This document shows positions 61,558 to 64,000 of a stretch of DNA of 64,000 nucleotides, piece by piece. This DNA is from Flavobacterium channae. GTDB lineage: Bacteria; Bacteroidota; Bacteroidia; Flavobacteriales; Flavobacteriaceae. The position numbers and the translations under genes were made by a program. The DNA lies in assembly GCF_021172165.1 (NCBI RefSeq), contig NZ_CP089096.1:744001-808000 (forward strand), written 5' to 3'. How positions within the stretch are numbered: position 1 is the stretch's first letter; each line of letters starts with the position of its first letter. The notes under the pieces were generated by a model. It made no database searches and had not been told where the DNA came from. It was given only the letters and a program-made list of their open reading frames with translations.

Positions 61558-63252
61558 TTATTGCTTTTTTATAGCTTTCTTTTTTACTTCCGGTTTATTA
61601 TCCAATTTCTTTTCTTCTGGTTTGTTTTTAGAATCGTATTCTAAAGTTTCTGGAAGAATTTCCATCGGTTTCTCAGCTTCAATAGCTTTTTTCTTAGCTT
61701 CAATCTGAATTTTGTCGTCTAATTCGTTTTCTTCAGCTGGGAAAATATCGTCTTTGGTTAAAATTCGTTCATCGCCACGCCAATTAAATCCTCTCAGTTT
61801 CCTTGCATTTTCGGGGAATTCACTTTCGGGATAAATATGACTATCCGTTTTGGTAAAGAAGGTTATAGAATTGATTTTGTTTTCTTCTAACTCTAAGTTT
61901 ATTTTACTACAAACGGTTTTGTTTATTCCGATAAATTCATTGGCATCGTTGTACATGTAATAAATTACTTCGGCATTTTTTACGACATCAACTTCTCTAA
62001 GTTTGTTGTCTTGAAACTTACCATATAAATTTTGTCCTTTTATTTGGTTGTAACCGTTTTTACTAAGACTGTCTTTTTGAATAATAAAAGCATTGTTGAG
62101 TACTTTTAGCGAGTCCAATTGCTCTGTTTTGTTGTTGCCAATTAAATGCATTACATCGCCTGTCATTTGGTTGTCGTTGTTCCAAAGTATTGGCCTACCA
62201 ATTAGTTTTGTTAATTCCGATTTGTTATTTGACCAAAGTGAATCGCATTTTCCGCTCATGTCAGTTTTGTAAAAACGCACATTATTAAATGCACGAATAA
62301 CACGATCTTCTTGCGGACCCGAAACAATGATTTTTTTACCATGCATGTACATAGTGTCTTTTTCTACCAAAGTTTTTACTAAAGCTCGTTTGGTTAAAAT
62401 CATTGAGTCTTTTTTGGTTTCCGCATTTCGGTACAATTCCGCATAATGACCAGTAGCAATAACTTTGTTAACGGTATCGGTAATTTTTACGTTATTAATT
62501 CCTCTTGAATAATTCTTATTTCGGTCATAATACAAATCATCACCTTCGATAATTTTATTATCGAGTGTTATTTTGGAATTTTTGGATAGTTTACTAATGT
62601 TGTTTTTAGTGTCATAAAAACCATTTTCAGTGTAAATTACGTTGCCTTTGTTGTGAATAGTTGATGGTCCAAAAACATAGGCGTGACCCGAATTTTCGTA
62701 AAAATCTAAGTTATTGGTTTTGATAGTGCTTTCTGGATTGGTAACAGTTACAGCAGTAGTAAACTTGTATTTTTTTTGATCCACATAATAACGTCCAGAT
62801 TTACTAGTTAAGGTGTTTTCTTTATTGCGAATTGTACCATAAGAATTGTAAAAAGCTTGTTGGTTTTTCTTATCGAAATAAACAGTATCTGTTGTTAAAG
62901 TTGATTCAGGCGAACGTAAAACAACATCGCCTGTTGCAAAAGCAAATTCTTTATCACCATTATATTCCGCATAACGACTGTTCATAGTGATGGTGTCACC
63001 TTGATTCATTTGAACATTCCCAAATGCTTTTACGTAATTTTCATCTTTAAAATGATACGCTTTATTACAAAACATTTTTACACCATTGTGTATAATACGA
63101 ACATTACCAGTAAAAACAATTGCTCCTGGAATTTCGGTCTGATTCATGTCTACGAAATCAGAATTTTCAATGATGATTTTTTTCTTTTCTTGTGCTAACG
63201 AAAAAGTTACTGTTAGCAATAAAAAGGCGATATAAAAAAATGTGTTTTTCAA
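61558..63252 (-). CDS. OstA-like (LptA-domain) exported protein
   Basis: Protein with OstA/LptA-type repeats, possibly handling LPS or another surface lipid at the periplasmic side. With the TTG at 63252 it is 564 aa and starts with a signal sequence (KNTFFYIAFLLLTVTFSLAQ). Short beta-strand repeats follow, such as GNVRIIHNGVKMFCNKAYHF, GNVQMNQGDTITMNSRYAEY, and ENTLTSKSGRYYVDQKKY. The C-terminus is rich in Lys and Glu (about 520-564). An ATG at 63330 would lie immediately next to the purA terminator and upstream of the promoter element at 63271-63278, so I prefer the TTG. The start remains uncertain. Confidence 0.8.
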   Translation of the reverse strand: MKNTFFYIAFLLLTVTFSLAQEKKKIIIENSDFVDMNQTEIPGAIVFTGNVRIIHNGVKMFCNKAYHFKDENYVKAFGNVQMNQGDTITMNSRYAEYNGDKEFAFATGDVVLRSPESTLTTDTVYFDKKNQQAFYNSYGTIRNKENTLTSKSGRYYVDQKKYKFTTAVTVTNPESTIKTNNLDFYENSGHAYVFGPSTIHNKGNVIYTENGFYDTKNNISKLSKNSKITLDNKIIEGDDLYYDRNKNYSRGINNVKITDTVNKVIATGHYAELYRNAETKKDSMILTKRALVKTLVEKDTMYMHGKKIIVSGPQEDRVIRAFNNVRFYKTDMSGKCDSLWSNNKSELTKLIGRPILWNNDNQMTGDVMHLIGNNKTEQLDSLKVLNNAFIIQKDSLSKNGYNQIKGQNLYGKFQDNKLREVDVVKNAEVIYYMYNDANEFIGINKTVCSKINLELEENKINSITFFTKTDSHIYPESEFPENARKLRGFNWRGDERILTKDDIFPAEENELDDKIQIEAKKKAIEAEKPMEILPETLEYDSKNKPEEKKLDNKPEVKKKAIKKQ

Positions 63253-63270
63253 GTCGAATTTATTTTGAGC

Positions 63271-63278
63271 CAAATTTA
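63271..63278 (-). promoter_or_regulatory. Putative -7 element (TAAATTTG) for the OstA-like gene
   Basis: Minus-strand TAAATTTG lies 19 nt before the TTG at 63252 and supports that start. No clear -33. Confidence 0.45.
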
Positions 63279-63330
63279 AGTAAAAACTCGAAAAGCATTT
63301 GATAATTAAGATTTTTTTATCATTCAACAT

Positions 63331-63362
63331 AAAAAAAACGCTTTCAAAAGAAAGCGTTTTTA
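63331..63362 (-). terminator. Intrinsic terminator after purA
   Basis: Stem of A residues plus ACGCTTTC / GAAAGCGT plus T residues with an AAAA loop. It lies 6 bp after the purA stop on the minus strand. Confidence 0.88.
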
Positions 63363-63367
63363 AGTAA

Positions 63368-64000
63368 TTATTTTGTTATTGTTTGTTTTCTGTCTGGACC
63401 AACTGAGATTACTTTAATTGGAACTTCAACTTCTTTCTCAATAAATTCGATGTATTCTTTTAATTCTTGAGGTAATTCATCATACGTTGTCATACCTGTT
63501 AAATCTGCTTTCCAACCTTTCATTTCAGTTAAAATTGGAGTAACATTTTCTGGTTCGATGTTGTATGGTAAGTGTTGAATTTCTGTTCCTTTATAGTTGT
63601 AGCCTGTACAAACTTGAAGTGTATCAAATCCTGAAAGAACATCACCTTTCATCATGTATAACTGTGTTACACCATTTACTTGAACAGCATATTTTAAAGC
63701 TACTAAATCTAACCAACCACAACGACGCGCACGTCCTGTAACTGAACCAAATTCGTTTCCTACTTTAGCCATTGTTTGTCCAGCTTCTTCAAAATCTTCT
63801 GTTGGGAAAGGTCCGCTACCAACACGAGTTGTGTAAGCTTTGAAAATTCCGAAAACGTCTTTTACTTTGTTTGGAGCAATTCCTAAACCAGTACAAGCAC
63901 CAGCAGCTGTTGTATTAGAAGAAGTTACAAATGGATATGTTCCGAAATCAACATCTAATAAAGAACCTTGAGCTCCTTCAGCTAAAATTGATTTTCCTTC
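63368..64000 (-). CDS. purA: Adenylosuccinate synthetase, C-terminal part (partial)
   Basis: The frame is open from the window edge and codes for the last 210 residues of PurA, the GTP-dependent enzyme that joins IMP and aspartate on the route to AMP. Visible family blocks are AEGAQGSLLDVDFGTYPFVTSSNTTAAG, the TRVGSGPFPTE segment, the VTGRARRCGWLDLVALKYA block with the conserved Arg residues that bind IMP and GTP, and the end VISVGPDRKQTI. A Met near 63772 is internal and should not be used as a start. The rest of the gene lies beyond the window. Confidence 0.95.
   Translation of the reverse strand, partial: EGKSILAEGAQGSLLDVDFGTYPFVTSSNTTAAGACTGLGIAPNKVKDVFGIFKAYTTRVGSGPFPTEDFEEAGQTMAKVGNEFGSVTGRARRCGWLDLVALKYAVQVNGVTQLYMMKGDVLSGFDTLQVCTGYNYKGTEIQHLPYNIEPENVTPILTEMKGWKADLTGMTTYDELPQELKEYIEFIEKEVEVPIKVISVGPDRKQTITK

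Overview
The window looks like a chromosomal segment of a member of the Bacteroidota, most likely Flavobacteriaceae (Flavobacterium or a close relative). The DNA is very AT-rich. Genes rarely show a Shine-Dalgarno sequence. Many starts are preceded by the Bacteroidota -7 element TAnnTTTG. Gene content agrees: GldI, a type IX secretion (T9SS) type B sorting-domain protein, DUF5606, an OstA-like protein, a DUF349 protein, paired cyclophilin-FKBP isomerases, and LytS/LytTR signalling with 2TM proteins. I see no prophage, transposase, integrase, CRISPR array or rRNA operon.

Layout. 1-8.3 kb: end of a probable MoxR-type ATPase, an acyltransferase, a possible 56-codon membrane ORF, two adjacent aconitases of different subfamilies (acnB, then acnA) and a LysM/NlpC-P60 peptidoglycan hydrolase. 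8.3-13.6 kb (minus): a DUF465-like small protein, a YdjM-like membrane protein, rimO, a FadL-like outer-membrane protein and a Trp/Gly/Tyr-repeat lipoprotein. 13.7-18.3 kb (plus): proS, two identical tRNA-Glu genes, rpsT, typA and a hypothetical gene. 18.3-25.9 kb (minus): a tightly packed set of ABC ATPase, ABC permease, T9SS-exported protein, DHH phosphoesterase, gldI and two cyclophilin-FKBP fusions. 26-30.9 kb (minus): tetR-aarF pair, a nucleoid-associated protein, a pRiA4b ORF-3 family protein and glutaminase. 31-34.5 kb (plus): a small exported helical-repeat protein and a LytS-type kinase / 2TM / 2TM / LytTR regulator module. 34.5-42.3 kb (minus): an Ntn-hydrolase-like membrane protein, a CDP-alcohol phosphatidyltransferase, ctaA, cca, a GxxExxY protein inside an inverted repeat, tsaC and two glycosyltransferases. 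42.5-47.7 kb: the other half of a surface-glycan locus (methyltransferase, WaaP-like kinase, GT2, GT9, LTA-synthase/sulfatase-type enzyme). 47.8-64 kb: dapD, mqo, ruvX, def, DUF5606, mazG, an orphan PD-(D/E)XK-like protein, DUF349, aroE, DUF368 (undecaprenyl-phosphate translocase family), a TPR protein, a class III aminotransferase, an OstA-like protein and the 3' part of purA.

Functional themes. Central metabolism includes the aconitases, the quinone-dependent malate dehydrogenase and heme A synthesis for an aa3-type oxidase. Translation and tRNA functions include proS, rpsT, typA, rimO, tsaC, cca, def and tRNA-Glu. The envelope is served by folding and gliding factors, LPS or glycan transferases, an LptA/OstA-like protein, DapD and DUF368.

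The most unusual material is in three places. One is the kinase/2TM module, where a 2TM gene seems to have fused to its kinase. The second is the GxxExxY gene bracketed by an 18-bp inverted repeat. The third is the 52.0-56.8 kb stretch, where an orphan nuclease-like gene and a DUF349 gene sit between intergenic regions filled with the same family of short non-coding repeats in opposite orientations. No complete new defence or mobile system can be claimed from the sequence alone.
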